Below the pieces are notes generated by a model that was not told the DNA's origin, did not search any database, and saw only the letters and a program-made list of their open reading frames with translations. The position numbers were made by a program, and so were the translations under genes. A DNA stretch of 64,000 nt from Liolophura sinensis (taxonomy: Eukaryota; Mollusca; Polyplacophora; Chitonida; Chitonidae): contig NC_088306.1 in NCBI RefSeq assembly GCF_032854445.1, forward strand, positions 1,366,501 to 1,430,500. The letters run 5' to 3'. Positions 11,020-22,698 of the stretch are shown here, one piece after another (position 1 is the stretch's first letter; each line of letters opens with the position of its first letter).

Positions 11020-11560
11020 AGTTTGATACTTAATTCTGCTTAAGCCATGGTGCTAGGCACGTGTAGATTGCCACTACTTGTGCATTTACATGAATAGTTT
11101 AAATAAACCCTGACTGAGGTAAATTGGACAAGAGGCAGCGTCTCACCGGTTACGTGTGACCCATTTGCCAGTTATCACACTGTCGTCGCTGTATTCCTGC
11201 ATAAACCGGGATTCTACTAGTGGACTAAGCATCCCCGAGGCATGGGCTTTTTGTGTTGTTTTAATGTGATTGTATGTTAACTGTGATGACAACAGAACAT
11301 TATGAGTAATTGTAGGTCAGTGACGCCTAATATATTGCAATTAACATCACTGATTTTTACATAGTTCTCCTTAAGCCGTGGGGCTATGGGGCGTGTAATT
11401 TGCTACTATATATGCATTTACATGAACACTTAGAAGAAAACTTTAACTGAGGTAAACTGGACAAGAGGCCGTATTTCACCGGTTACGTGCGACCATTTGT
11501 CAGCTGTCACATTTTCGTCACTGCTCTGGTTTTACTCTCTATGCTGTAAGTCTTAAATTA
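11020..11560 (+). repeat. Dispersed repeat family D, two adjacent copies
   Basis: The segment from about 11025 to 11200 (taattctgcttaagccatgg ... tcaccggttacgtgtgaccc) recurs at about 11365-11560 with the same order, ending gttttactctctatgctgta. Related copies occur elsewhere in the window on both strands. No coding capacity and no tRNA head were seen. Confidence 0.7.
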
Positions 11561-11571
11561 AAGCTGATATG

Positions 11572-11840
11572 TTTATTTATTTATTTATTTGATTGGTGTT
11601 TTACGCCGTACTCAAGAATATTTCACTTATACGACGGCGGTCAGCATTATGGTAGGTGAAACCGGGCACAGCCCAGGGAAACCCACGATCATCCGCAGGT
11701 TGCTGGAAGACTTTCCCACTTACGGCCGGAGAGGAAGCCAGCATGGGCTGGACTTGAACTCACAGCGACCGCATTGGTGAGAGGCTTCTGTGTCATTACG
11801 CTGCGCTAGAGCGCTAACCGACTGAGCCACGGAGGCTCCC
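11572..11840 (-). mobile_element. Full-length SINE family A with target-site duplication
   Basis: Complete minus-strand SINE A with tRNA-like head and TAAA tail. It is flanked by 12-bp near-identical duplications, aaagctgatatg (11560-11571) and aaaactgatatg (11841-11852). Confidence 0.92.
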
Positions 11841-11944
11841 AAAACTGATATGTATATTACTTTGATATCAAATCAATATGACTAATCTGTCTCTAACTGA
11901 AACACCCACGTGGATGCCGATGGTGTTTGGTTTGTTTTGCCTGC

Positions 11945-12375
11945 AACTGTCGAATAGGATGATGTTCGCGACTGTAAACTATCTAACGTGATGATGTTCG
12001 CAACTGTAACTTTTAAATGTGATGTTAGTGACTGTAACTGTCAAATATGATGATGTTCGCGACTGTAACTGTCAAACCTGATAATGTTTGCGACTACAGC
12101 TGTCAAGTGTTATGATGTTCACAACTGTAACTGTCAAACGAGATGATTTTTCGTGACTGTAACTGTCAAACGTAATAATGTTAGCCCCTGTAACTGCCAA
12201 ACGAGGTGATGTTCGCGACTGTAACTGTCCAAACGGAATGATGTTAGCCCCTGTAACTGCCAACGAGGTGATGTTCGCGACTGTAACTGTCAAACGCAAT
12301 GATGTTAGCCCCTGTAATTGGCCAAACGAGGTGATGTTCGCGACTGTAACTGTCAAACGGAATGATGTTAGCCGC
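11945..12375 (+). repeat. Minisatellite, about 28-bp units
   Basis: Some 15 imperfect units of the type gatgttcgcgactgtaactg/tcaaacg. A variant unit (gatgttagcccctgtaactg) alternates with the ordinary one in the second half, giving a higher-order period. Open frames across it look repeat-derived. Confidence 0.85.
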
Positions 12376-12447
12376 TTGTGGCAGGACGAGTCCATGCCGC
12401 TAAACAGCTGCCGTCACTGAAATATTATGCCGAAGACACCAGACCTG

Positions 12448-12620
12448 ACTGGGTGGCCCGGTGTCAGTATATTGTGACTGGGTGGGGCGTCATATTTCCT
12501 TGCTCTAGCCCCAATCGCCATTTCTTTATGTCTGGTATTTCCAAAGCCAGGTTTAATCTCCGGTCTCCAGGCTTCGAGATCGAAGCTCTAACCATTGGGT
12601 CACCGAAGTGGTCACACATA
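12448..12620 (+). repeat. tRNA-like SINE fragment of another family
   Basis: Contains gggtggcccggtgtcagtat followed by gtgactgggtggggcgtcat, which I recall as a dispersed lophotrochozoan repeat, and a B-box-like aggcttcgagatcg tract. Boundaries are not resolved. Confidence 0.4.
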
Positions 12621-12799
12621 CGTTCTAATTGTGGAGACATTATAAGTTATAATGTTTATAATATAATAATATATTGTATAGAACTGAAAACTCTCTGCAC
12701 AAGCTTGGTACATAGTATCTGAAAGTTACCAAAGTGACAAAATACCCTTACACTAATTAAGATGGGTTGATTTGTTGATATGTTATGTAGAAGTGAAAG

Positions 12800-12915
12800 C
12801 TGCGGATGGTCGTAGGATTACCCAGGGTTCTGTCCGGTTTCCTCCCTCCGTAATTCTTTCCGCCGTTGTATGAGTGACATATTCTTGAGTACGATGTAAA
12901 ACAGTAAACAAAACA
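12800..12915 (+). repeat. SINE family A fragment
   Basis: Diverged 3' half of SINE A on the plus strand: ggatggtcgtaggattaccc through tattcttgagtacgatgtaa. Confidence 0.7.
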
Positions 12916-12959
12916 TATATATACGTTGGCCTACTTTATATATACGGTGTTTACGGCAT

Positions 12960-13175
12960 GTTGTTCTAGTTATACTAAACACTGTAAATATGTAACAAAG
13001 ATCAGACGGGACTAGGCGCCCGTTGCTCTAGTTATACTAAACACTAAATATGTAACAAAGATCAGAGAGAACCAGGCGCCCATTGTTCTAGCTATACCAA
13101 ACACTGTAAATATGTAACATAGATCAAACGGGACTAGGCGCCCGTTGTTCTAGCTATACTAAACACTGTAAATAG
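12960..13175 (+). repeat. Minisatellite, 62-bp unit
   Basis: About three and a half tandem copies of a 62-bp unit (tatactaaacactgtaaata ... actaggcgcccgttgttcta) with few differences. Confidence 0.9.
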
Positions 13176-13894
13176 TATAAATTGAGAAATTAACATTCAC
13201 AACAATGCTTGATAGATGTTTAATGACAAATTTTAAGGCTGGCCTGTATACATGGGTTTGGTGTTTCTGGATTTAATTTCATTTCACTATTACTTCGATA
13301 TCGTACTGTAGCTCCTTGATTTTATATACTGTTGTGTGGAGAACTAAGACTGAAAGCTAACGAATTTGGGCGGGTAACTAGATGTTAAGGGACAGAGGCC
13401 AATTTAGGAAAGCCATTTCTGACTTAAGTCAAAATTTAAAACCTTCAGAATGTTTTAGTTTTTTGATCCTGGGAGTTGCAATTTGGACATATTTGTCTGA
13501 AGATAACATTGGTCAGGCGGACAGAACATTAATTCCAAAACCGAATAATAAGCTTTAAGATCACATTTCAAATTTGGACTTAAGTCAGAATGGCCTTGAG
13601 GCATCGGCCCCTGATCCTTGGCTAAGCATATCAGAATAAAAGTAAAGGCGTTCTGTTCAAGAAAAACTCATGTTTCAAGAAAGCTTTGCCTTGTGAAGCC
13701 TTTCAAGGTGTAGTTAGTCACCACAGCCTCATATACGCATGCCTCATTATGGATAGTCAAATATCTGCAGGTTTCACCCAGTAGATCAGCAGTATATAAA
13801 TTAAGAGAACTACTACACGTATGCCTTGCATGAGACGACAGTACAGATTAGCTACAGCTGAGGTAATCATTTTTGTTGCTTGTCTAAATAAGAC

Positions 13895-14452
13895 TTAGTC
13901 AACGTCGTACATTATTTCGTAGCCAGAGTTCACGTCTTCGCTTAACCAGAAAGCAAGCCCTGGCTTTGACAAACTCCTCTTTGCTCACCAGACCGTCCTG
14001 GTTCTCATCCAACTTCCGGAACAGTCGATCAATAAAGCTGTCGTCTGCTTTCCCTATTGCCTGGTAGTACGCCTTCAGCTCGTCACGTGATATGTGTCCG
14101 TCTCTATTGGCGTCCAGTCGGTCAAACAACGCCTCATAGATGGCTTTGTGGTCTCGAGCATCAGACCGTTTGATCGGAAATATCGACAGATGTCGACAAA
14201 GCCGTCTTCGGTGGACGCCCTTCTGTGCGTCGATCAGAGGGAAAGCCCTGTCGCAAAATCGCATCCAGCACTGGCGGGTGTATTTCGACTCTTCCTCGTT
14301 GGCGGACATCATGGCGGCCATTTTGTCGACTCTACCCAGGATGTCTTTACGGTAGAGGATACCATCTTTGTTTCTGTCTAAGTAACGGAAAAACATCCGA
14401 TATTTCTTTTCAGGAATTCGCTGAGGTCGGCCATTATGGTATGCTGGAATGT
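13895..14452 (-). pseudogene. EF-hand paralogue with four single-base indels
   Basis: Same layout as EF-hand gene 1: acceptor (gtgttttctctacag), short leader, ATG at 14432-14434, single coding exon, TAA at 13895-13897. Loops DRNKDGILYRKD, DANRDGHISRDE and DENQDGLVSKEE are intact. The frame is broken four times relative to gene 1: a missing G near 14413 after the EFL codons, an extra C near 14213 before the TED/TEDG codons, a compensating loss about 40 bases later, and an extra T near 13950. Translating each piece in its own frame recovers the gene-1-like C-terminus (SEDVNSGYEIMYD). Either this is a young pseudogene or the assembly carries indel errors here. A strong donor (gacag|gtaagtg) at 17967 could end its 5' exon. 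Confidence 0.82.
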
Positions 14453-14827
14453 CTGTAGAGAAAACACAGAAATTAGTACACTGAATTTGTTTGAATTCGA
14501 TTCTTTTTTTTATTTATACGAAGGGATTCATGGGCGTATGAAAGTGGCGTACACTGTGGTAGTCTATGTCATCGATCTTTCCCAGTAGTTGACAAGTTGA
14601 ATATAAATATTTGAATTTTATCCATGGGTTCAGATGTGAGAACATTAGCCCGTTATACTCAAGAAACATTAGCCCGTTATACTCAAACTTCACGTCATCA
14701 CTGATCAACCTCTGGACAACTGATCTAACCTCTATCTAATTAACATACAAATGTTTTGAGTGAAGCCGAGACTATATGTCGTGATGCGTCCCTCCCATAA
14801 CTCATCAACGGAGCACTAGGTTGAATA

Positions 14828-15040
14828 CTATGGCGGCCAGCATTATGGTGGATGGAAACCGGGCAGAGCCAGGGGGAAACCCACGACCATCCGCCACAGA
14901 CCTTCCCACGTACGGCGGGAGAGGAAGTCCGCATGATCTGGACTTGAACTCACAGCCGACCTCATTGGTGAGAGGTTTCTGGGTCATTACGCTGTGCTAG
15001 TGCGCTAACCACTGAGCCACGGAGCCCCCCCCCCCCCCCC
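14828..15040 (-). repeat. SINE family A, 3'-truncated, ending in a C run
   Basis: Minus-strand SINE A with tRNA-like head (ggctcagtggttagcgcac) but without the TAAA tail. A run of 16 C at 15025-15040 abuts the head. Confidence 0.85.
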
Positions 15041-15044
15041 ACCC

Positions 15045-15230
15045 CTGCTCGAAAAATAGTCTGCTATCTGATTGATGAACAGAATGTATTCTTCTATTGT
15101 AGCATAATACTGTTTCATGTTGAACATATTCTGTTTTCTTAGTCGAATACAATTTTTGTGTTGAATTTACAAAATATGTGTGGTATATTTAACAGAATAC
15201 CATAATCAATGACGGAATACTGTAAATGCC
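15045..15230. repeat. Inverted-repeat element family 2, diverged copy
   Basis: Contains repeated aacagaatgtattct/atattctgtt motifs on both strands, as in the better copies at 17779-17924, 18628-19099 and 31968-32193. Confidence 0.45.
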
Positions 15231-15308
15231 TTTTTATTTGTGGGCATAAACTTTGCGGATTTGGTAAGAAGACAAATTCGCGGGAATCAGCTTTCGCTGA
15301 TAATAACT

Positions 15309-15595
15309 GACTTTTTGCACAACTGATCAAACTTCAATACAGAAACGTCAAGTTATAAAACAGCTCAATTTTTGCACAACTGATCAAACTTCAACACAAA
15401 AGCGTCAAGTAATAAAACAACTCAATTTTTGCACAACTGATCAAACTTCAACACAGAAACGTCAAGTAATAAAACAACTCAATTTTTGCACAACTGATCA
15501 AACATCAACACAGAAACGTCAAGCAATAAAACAACTCAATTTTTGCACAACTGATCAACTTCAATACAGAAACGTCAAGTAAAAAACAACTCAAG
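15309..15595 (+). repeat. Minisatellite, 57-bp unit
   Basis: Five tandem copies of a 57-bp unit (tttttgcacaactgatcaaa, then cttcaacacagaaacgtcaa, then gtaataaaacaactcaa). The last copy carries small deletions. Confidence 0.93.
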
Positions 15596-15599
15596 CATT

Positions 15600-16495
15600 C
15601 AAGTAACAATGTTGTCATTTAAACTTGTTTGTACCTGTAAGATGGGACAAAAAATTCTATACAATACGGTAACTTAACTAGACAAAGAAAGTCAATACTC
15701 CTAAGCTTTTAATCTTTTGAAGACTGTTAATCTTTATAAGACGATGCCATTACCTACTGTATGAGCAAATATTCGTGTCACTCACTCCGGGAGACGACGA
15801 AGGATTAAATGCATTAAAAACAAATCCCACTGTTTAGTTTTCATGTACCAGCAGTGTGTGAGTGAAACTTTAAGTAAACTGTGACAGATTTGAGTAAATT
15901 TCTCAGAAATCATCATTGTGAAAAGGAAGTTTGAAGTGCGGAAACACCCGTGCGGAAGGCAGTCTCTCTCATCGTATGTATATCACGTACACACGCCCAG
16001 TACACATTATCGATTTGTATGTCTCTAACCCCGGCAGTGAATCAACAACAATGTCGCATTGTGGCGATACTTAGACAGAGCTAAGCCTCCTTACAAAGGT
16101 TTTTGAAAAAATATTAGAACTGTAGTGCTTGATAGCAAATTTATAACTGTGACGCATGCTACATTAATAAATTACATGGGTTTATATTCGACGGCACTTA
16201 TTTTCGCGGAAATGCGTTTGTCGCGAAATCGGCGAATGTTAGTTCCACGCGAATACAAAGGCATTTACAGTATATTTTAACATCCCTCAGTCAACAGACT
16301 TACCGTTAAATTTAAGAGATTGTTGTATTGAGAGTAGAGGAAAACAAGGGGCAGGGTGGGGGGTGGGCCGGTGTTCGTAAGGGGTGGGGTGAACACTTGA
16401 CCGTAACTTCAAAGTTACCCGGCGGTTGACAGGTGAGTATAGACTTTAACATCGAGTTTATAAGATGACTGCCTCATGGAACATGACTAATAGTG
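15600..16495. other. Gene-free stretch
   Basis: No coding signal seen. Contains a G-rich tract at 16340-16392 (ggggcagggtggggggtggg). Confidence 0.4.
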
Positions 16496-16499
16496 AAAA

Positions 16500-16648
16500 T
16501 AGACGCACATGACGCCCCCTGACCCATGATGGACTGTATCCAATGTAGGCTAGACGCACATCACGCCCCTTGACCCATGATGGACTGTATCCAATGTAGG
16601 CTAGACGCACACCACGCCCCCATGATGGACTGTATCCAATGTAGGCTG
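16500..16648 (+). repeat. Minisatellite, 51-bp unit
   Basis: Three tandem copies of a unit containing tagacgcacatgacgccccc and catgatggactgtatccaat. The third copy lacks about 11 bases. Confidence 0.9.
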
Positions 16649-16975
16649 TCTACGGTAACCTGCGTACTATAGCCTATGCACTGTTACCAATGTTCCCATA
16701 CCCTCAGGTGAAATAAACATCCGATTTATGTCATTCATCGGTCACGGCTGAGTGAAGTCCATTTGAGTATACGCACAGTTTATCTAACAGACACGCATCT
16801 TAATTCTTTGTCTCGCCGAGAGTTCATAAGTTCAACCGCTAGAGTTAATATATTTGTTCATAGACGGAAAGAAAAACTCCATCCGTTCGTTTTGGAAGCG
16901 ACTGTGCAACTCTGTAATACTACTTGTGGACTACTTAAAAATGAATGAACATGGTAGTTTAATTCAGAAACGATT

Positions 16976-17502
16976 CACGCAATGGTGTTAAGCGATCTGT
17001 CCAGTGCTACAATTCACACAATGAAGTTAAGCGGTCTGTTCAGTGCTACAATTCAAACAGTGGTGTTAAGCGATCTGTGAAGTGCTACAGTTCACACAAT
17101 GGTGTTAAGCGATCTTTTCAGTGCTACAATTCACACAATGGTGTTAAGCGATCTTTTCAGTGCTACAATTCACACAATGGTGTTAAGCGGTCTGTTCGGT
17201 GCTACAATTCAAACAATGGTCTTAAGGGATCTTTTCAGTGCTACAATTCAAACAATGGTGTTAAGCTATCTGTTCAGTGCTACAATTCAAGCAATGGTGT
17301 TAAGGGATCTTTTCAGTGCTACAATTCAAACAATGGTGTTAAGCGACCTGTTCAGTGCTACAGTTCACACAATGGTGTTAAGCGACCTGTTCAGTGCTAC
17401 AATTCACACAATGGTGTTAAGCGATCTGTTCAGTGCTACAATTCAAACAATGGTGTTAAAGCGGTGTGTTCAGTGTTACAATATAACCAATGGTGTTAAT
17501 TT
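16976..17502 (+). repeat. Minisatellite, 39-bp unit
   Basis: About 13 tandem copies of a 39-bp unit (tgctacaattcacacaatgg then tgttaagcgatctgttcag). Because 39 is a multiple of three, open frames of about 140 codons run through it in two frames. There is no independent sign of coding. Confidence 0.95.
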
Positions 17503-17511
17503 ATTTATTAT

Positions 17512-17690
17512 GTAATTGTTTATTTGATTAGTATTTTTGGCCGCACTCGCCGTTGTGGGAGAAACCCACGACCACCCGCACGTCGCTGTCAGACATTTCC
17601 GCGTTCCAGCATGATCTGGACTTGAACTCACTGCGATCACATTGGAGAGAGGCTCCTGGGTCACTGGCAGGCTAACTACCCCCGCCACTA
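17512..17690 (-). repeat. SINE family A, degraded
   Basis: Old minus-strand copy: tttgattagtatttttggcc, gggagaaacccacgaccacc, atctggacttgaactcactg. Large internal gaps. Confidence 0.7.
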
Positions 17691-17778
17691 GATTATTACA
17701 GAAGAAAAGTATAGTGTAGCTTCAATAAAAGAAGACTGCTCCGTCCTTAGTAAGTCATGCATTCATTAAAAAATGATG

Positions 17779-17924
17779 TGTTTAATTTAACAGAAAGTAT
17801 GTTGTCTGAGTGGTACTAGAATGTATTCTGTTATTATAACATAATGTATGTGCCGTATTTAACAGAACAATCTGCTGCAATAACCGAATAACTTCTAGCA
17901 TCACTCGAACAACAGACTGTCAGG
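17779..17924. mobile_element. Inverted-repeat element family 2 (MITE-like)
   Basis: Short non-coding element whose ends are inverted copies. Left: tttaacagaaagtatgttgt then ctgagtggtactagaatg. The right end, reverse-complemented, reads gttgttcgagtgatgctaga. Same family as 31968-32193. Confidence 0.7.
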
Positions 17925-18239
17925 TCTGTGCAAGTAAGCTGAATGCACGTATGTCCATACACTTACCTGTCTACCTGTTTGAGAGCGATACTACACTGCA
18001 ATCTCTGCAGTCCGCTCCCGGTGAAGTCTGTTGTACACTCTAAGCTCTAGAGGCCTAGTTAGAAACGACCTCGTTGAAAAAGATACATGATTTTTTCTCC
18101 TTAATGTCATAAATTTAGATTAGTTACGCTTGACTCGATGGAGCATACAAAATTACCCGTGCTGTTGTTTTGTGGTTAATAGAGCGTGGTTGAGAGAGAA
18201 AGATTAGACGCCAGTGGCACGCCACACGAGTTTACCTTT

Positions 18240-18450
18240 AAAATAGTTTGACTTTTGAGTAATTTTGACCCCCTAAGGTCTAATAAATTGCGACTAACAT
18301 CAAGGAATATTTTTACCTAATTCTGCATGTCATGGGCGGGTAAATTGCTACTATTTATGCATTTACAAGACAGAATAAAAACCCTAACTGAGGTAAATAG
18401 ATAAGAGGCCGTACTTGAGCTGTTTTACTTTCTGTGCTGTAAGTCTTTAA
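18240..18450 (+). repeat. Dispersed repeat family D
   Basis: Contains aatttttacc-type start, gggtaaattgctactattta, ccctaactgaggtaaatag and ctgtgctgtaagtctttaa, matching 11365-11560. Confidence 0.7.
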
Positions 18451-18627
18451 TATTCTGTCATAGTCCAGTTCGTGTTGATTTTCCTTCAACATACAATCTT
18501 GTGATTGAATCTTCTTCTTTTAGAAATTGTTTGTCTGGCCGTCCATGGATGGTCGGGTGAGTGGGTGTGAAGGCTATACCAATCAACAGTTTTGCGGGTG
18601 AAAATAGATCAACACTCAAAAAAAATA

Positions 18628-19099
18628 AACCGTTAAATTTAACGGAAAGTGTTGTTTGAGTGATACTAGAAAGTATTGTTTTATTGTGGTAGATTATTCT
18701 GATTTTGTGGAAGAGAATTCTGTTACTATGGAGGAGTATTCTGTTATTGTGGAGGAGTATTCTGTTATTGTGCAAGATTATTCTGTTAAATATAGCACTC
18801 ACATTACATTAACTCAACATATAGATTGTATTATAGAAATGGGATAATGTTTATTTATTTATTTGATTGGTGTTTTGCGCCGTACTCAAGAATAGTTCAC
18901 TTATACGACACATACGGCCGGAGAGGAAGCCAGCATGAGCAGGACTTGAACTCACAGCGACCGCATTGGTGAGAGACTCCAGGGTCATTAGGCTGCGCTA
19001 GCGCGCTAACCAACTGAGAATAGGATAATGTGTTGAATATAATACAATATTATGTTGTAATAACAGAATAATTCTTTCTGTTAAAACGTTTTTAGTGTA
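18628..19099. mobile_element. Inverted-repeat element family 2 with a SINE inside
   Basis: Ends are inverted copies (gttaaatttaacggaaagtg ... tttctgttaaaacg). The interior has tandem gtattctgttattgtggagg units, and a SINE A is inserted at 18850-19018. Confidence 0.72.
18850..19018 (-). mobile_element. SINE family A, internally deleted, with target-site duplication
   Basis: Minus-strand SINE A lacking the middle (from cttatacgac directly to acatacggccggagaggaag). It is flanked by aatgggataatg (18838-18849) and aataggataatg (19019-19030), 12 bp with one mismatch. It sits inside an inverted-repeat element. Confidence 0.9.
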
Positions 19100-19350
19100 G
19101 GAAGATGAAATGTCGATCCTATCTTTATTTCAGCATCAGCAAGTCAATGTCCAACATTTTAGGTAAAGGATTTGTTCATAAATAACGTTACTAGAGACAC
19201 ATGTATGTGTGCAATGGTTGAGCGTGTGGTTGATCGAAGTTAAAGGAGATTTTAACATTTATACACTTATGATGGAACTGAGAAACACACGGTTCAAACT
19301 GTGTAGCAAAAATACAGTATAACTTAGTCTAAGACAAAGACAAAACAGGG

Positions 19351-19480
19351 GGCCTCTGTGACCGAGGTGTTAGCAATCCAGCGTGGCACAATGACCCAGA
19401 AGCCTCTTACCTAAGCGGTCGCTGTGAGTTCAGTTCAGTTCATGTTAGCTTTCTCTGCGGCGGTACGTCCGAAGGTCTTA
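19351..19480 (+). repeat. SINE family A head fragment
   Basis: Plus-strand tRNA-like half: ggcctctgtgaccgaggtgt, then aatgacccagaagcctctta and gcggtcgctgtgagttcagt, ending near gtacgtccgaagg. Confidence 0.7.
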
Positions 19481-20051
19481 ATGAAGAAGAAAACTTAAAA
19501 ACATAACACTATAGGCTGAAAAGAGCACATTTTTTTCTATCTGCTGCAAAATTTTGCGATTTTTCCTCGCCATATACGTAAAGCCTGAAAACAGCGAAGC
19601 TGGCATAAATCCCTGAATCTATCGCGTCCTACACCTTTAACACCCTGTAATTTATGCTGGGTGTGTGTTGCCTCTCAGCCAACGAGAGTCGTTAAAACTG
19701 CTGGCTTGTTCGTGTAAACTTGGAACCTACGTCCAACATTCCGGTTTCCCGATGATCAAGTGGAAAACGAACGGTACTGTTCGTTACCTTCTGGGAAGAA
19801 GAGTTCTACCGGAAATATACGAACTGTACCTCGGCGGTTTCCGACGGCAATTCTCCTCCTAACACAGAAGACTTCAGGACTAGTTCTTAAGGAAAATGGA
19901 GTCGCTCACAGCGGATTTTGGCGCTGACTTTATTTATAATTTATCAACATGAGGTACATATTAGAATTTTTTATTGCATGCACCTGCGAGGAAAAGCATA
20001 CTCTTTTCAATGGTATTTGATTTATATTTAAATTCTCTTCCCCTTTAAACA

Positions 20052-20180
20052 ACCTGGTGATGGTCGTAGGTTTCTCCCGGGCTCTGCCCCGTTTCCCTCC
20101 ACCATAATGCTGGCCACCATCGTCTAAGTGAAATATTCATGAGTATGGCGTAAAACATCAATGAAAAAATAAATGAACAA
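20052..20180 (+). repeat. SINE family A 3' fragment
   Basis: Plus-strand tail half: ctggtgatggtcgtaggttt through gagtatggcgtaaaacatca and an A-rich tail. Confidence 0.8.
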
Positions 20181-20474
20181 AAAAAGTCAAAAAAAATGAC
20201 CCCTTACGGATTGTTTTATTCGTCAACGGAGTATTATTTTGTCCTATGACTGGTACATATGGTCATTCAGCATTGCACAAGTTATAAATAATGCTGTCAC
20301 AGCATGTGCGTCATGTGAGATTTTGTAACAGAAAATACTGCTGGATTTGGGGAAAGTTCGCTGTTCATTTGTCGACTTGGACCTGAAACGACAACAACAA
20401 GCAAAATGGAAATACTAATATCATTGATTCGATTTGATTCGTGTTTAAACGTGTGCTCAAGAATTTCCACTTCT

Positions 20475-22520
20475 ATCAGTTGTATGATAGTCATAGCAAG
20501 CCAGGCCTTCTGCTCGCAATGTCACTAATAAGTTGTCTGACAGTCACAGCAAGCCAGGGCTTTAGCTGGCGAACTCACTGGTCAGTTGTCTGATAGTCAC
20601 AGCAAGCCAGAGCTTTAGCTGGCCAACTCACTTGTCAGTTGTCTGATAATCACAGCAAGCCACAACTTTAACCAGCGAACTCACTGGTCACGTCTGATAG
20701 TTACACCGAGCTAGAGCTTTAGCCGTCGAACTCACTGACCAGTTGTTTGAAAGTCACAGCAAGCCACAGTTTTAACCAGCAAACACATTGGTCAGTTGTC
20801 TGATAGTTACACCGAGCCAGGGCTTTAGCCGGTGAACTCACTGATCAGTTGTCTGATAATCACAGCAAGCCACAACCTTAACCAGTGAATACATTGGTCA
20901 GTTGTCTGATAGTTACACCGAGCTAGAGCTTTAGCTGGTGAACTCACTGATCAGTTGTCTGATAGTCACATCAAGCCAGGGCTTTAGATGGCGAACACAT
21001 TGGTCAGTTGTCTGACAGTCACAGCAAGCCAGGGCTTTAGCTGGTGAACTCACTGATCAGTTGTCTGACAGTCAGAGCAAGCCAGGGCTTTAGCTGGTGA
21101 ACTCACTGATCAGTTGTCTGATAGTTACTTCAAGCCAGGGCTTTAGCTGGTGAACTCACTGATCAGTTGTCTGATAATCACAGCAAGCCACAACCTTAAC
21201 CAGTGAACACATTGGTCAGTTGTCTGATAGTTACAGCGAGCTAGGGCATTAGCTGGTGAACTCACTGGTCAGTTGTTCTGATAGTCACAACAAGCCTCAA
21301 CTTTAACCAGCGAACACATTGGTCAGTTGTCTGATAGTCACAGCAAGCCAGGGCTTTAGCTGGTGAACTCACTGATCAGTTGTCTGATAGTTACAGCGAG
21401 CCAGGGCTTTAGCTGGTGAACTCTCTGATCAGTTGTCTGACAGTCACAGCAAGCCAAGGCTTTAGCTGGTGAACTCAGTGATCAGTTGTCTGATAATCAC
21501 AGCAAGCCACAACTTTAACCAGCGAATTCATTGGTCAGTTGCCTGATAGTTACAGCGAGCCAGGGCTTTAGTTGGTGAACTCACTGATCAGTTGTCTGAT
21601 AGTCACATCAAGTCAGGGCTTTAGATGGCGAACTCACTGATCAGTTGTCTGATAGTTACATCAATCCAGGGCTTTAACCAACGAACTCAGTGATCAGTTG
21701 TCTGATAATCACAGCAAGCCACAACTTTTACCAGCGAATTCATTGGTCAGCTGTCTGATAATTACAGCGAACTAGGGCTTTTGCCCGCCAACTCACTGAT
21801 CAGTTGTCTGATAATCACATCAAGCCAGGACTTTAGCTGGCGAACTCACTGATCAGTTGTCTGATAGTTACATCAAGCCAGGACTTTAACCAACGAACTC
21901 TCTGATCAGTTGTCTGATAGTCACATCAAGCCAAGACTTTAGCTGGTGAACTCACTGATCAGTTGTCTGATAGTTACAGCGAGCCAGGGCTTTAGCTGGT
22001 GAACTCACTGATCAGTTGTCTGATAGTTACATCAAGCCAGGGCTTTAGCCAACGAACTCTCTGATCAGTTGTCTGATAGTCACATCAAGCCAGGACTTTA
22101 GCTGGTGAACTCTCCGATCAGTTGTCTGATAGTCACATCAAGCCAGGACTTTAGCTGGCGAACTCACTGGTCAGTTGTCTGATAGTTACATCAAGCCAGG
22201 GCTTTAACCAACGAACTCTCTGATCAGTTGTCTGATAGTCACATCAAGGCAGTGCTTTAACTTACGAACTCACTGATCAGTTGTCTGATAGTCACATCAA
22301 GCCAGGACTTTAGCTGGTGAACTCACTGATCAGTTGTCTGATAGTTACAGCGAGCCAGGGCTTTAGATGGCGAACTCACTGATCAGTTGTCTGATAGTCA
22401 CATCAAGCCAGTGCTTTAACCAACGAACTCACTGATCAGTTGTCTGATAGTCACATCAAGCCAGTGGTTTAACTTACGAACTCTCTGATCAGTTGTCTGA
22501 CAGTCACAGCAAGCTAAGTC
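20475..22520 (+). repeat. Large minisatellite, 53-bp unit
   Basis: About 38 imperfect copies of a 53-bp unit: gatcagttgtctgatagtca, then catcaagccagggctttagc, then tggtgaactcact. Variant units (cagcaagccacaactttaac, cagcgagccaggg) recur in an irregular order, so the array grew by multi-unit duplications. It lies 180 bp downstream of the small secreted-protein gene B. Confidence 0.97.
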
Positions 22521-22698
22521 TTTTGCCCTCTGAGCTATAATGATACTATAACAACAGCATTAAGATTAGAGGAAAAAGAACAAAAATAGAAAAATACAAC
22601 TGATAAAAGATAATATTACTTATATTAACGAAAAAACAAAATATCGTGTTGATTTATAGTGTTGAGGGTCACCAATCTTACCTTCCAAAACTCATCCT

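Noticed and set aside
16976-17515. Two overlapping 140-codon frames with 13-residue repeats
   Set aside because: They follow from a 39-bp tandem unit lacking stops; open in two frames at once, no signal peptide or splice sites.
20475-22520. CRISPR-like array
   Set aside because: The units are contiguous and imperfect without spacers, in a eukaryotic genome; it is a minisatellite.
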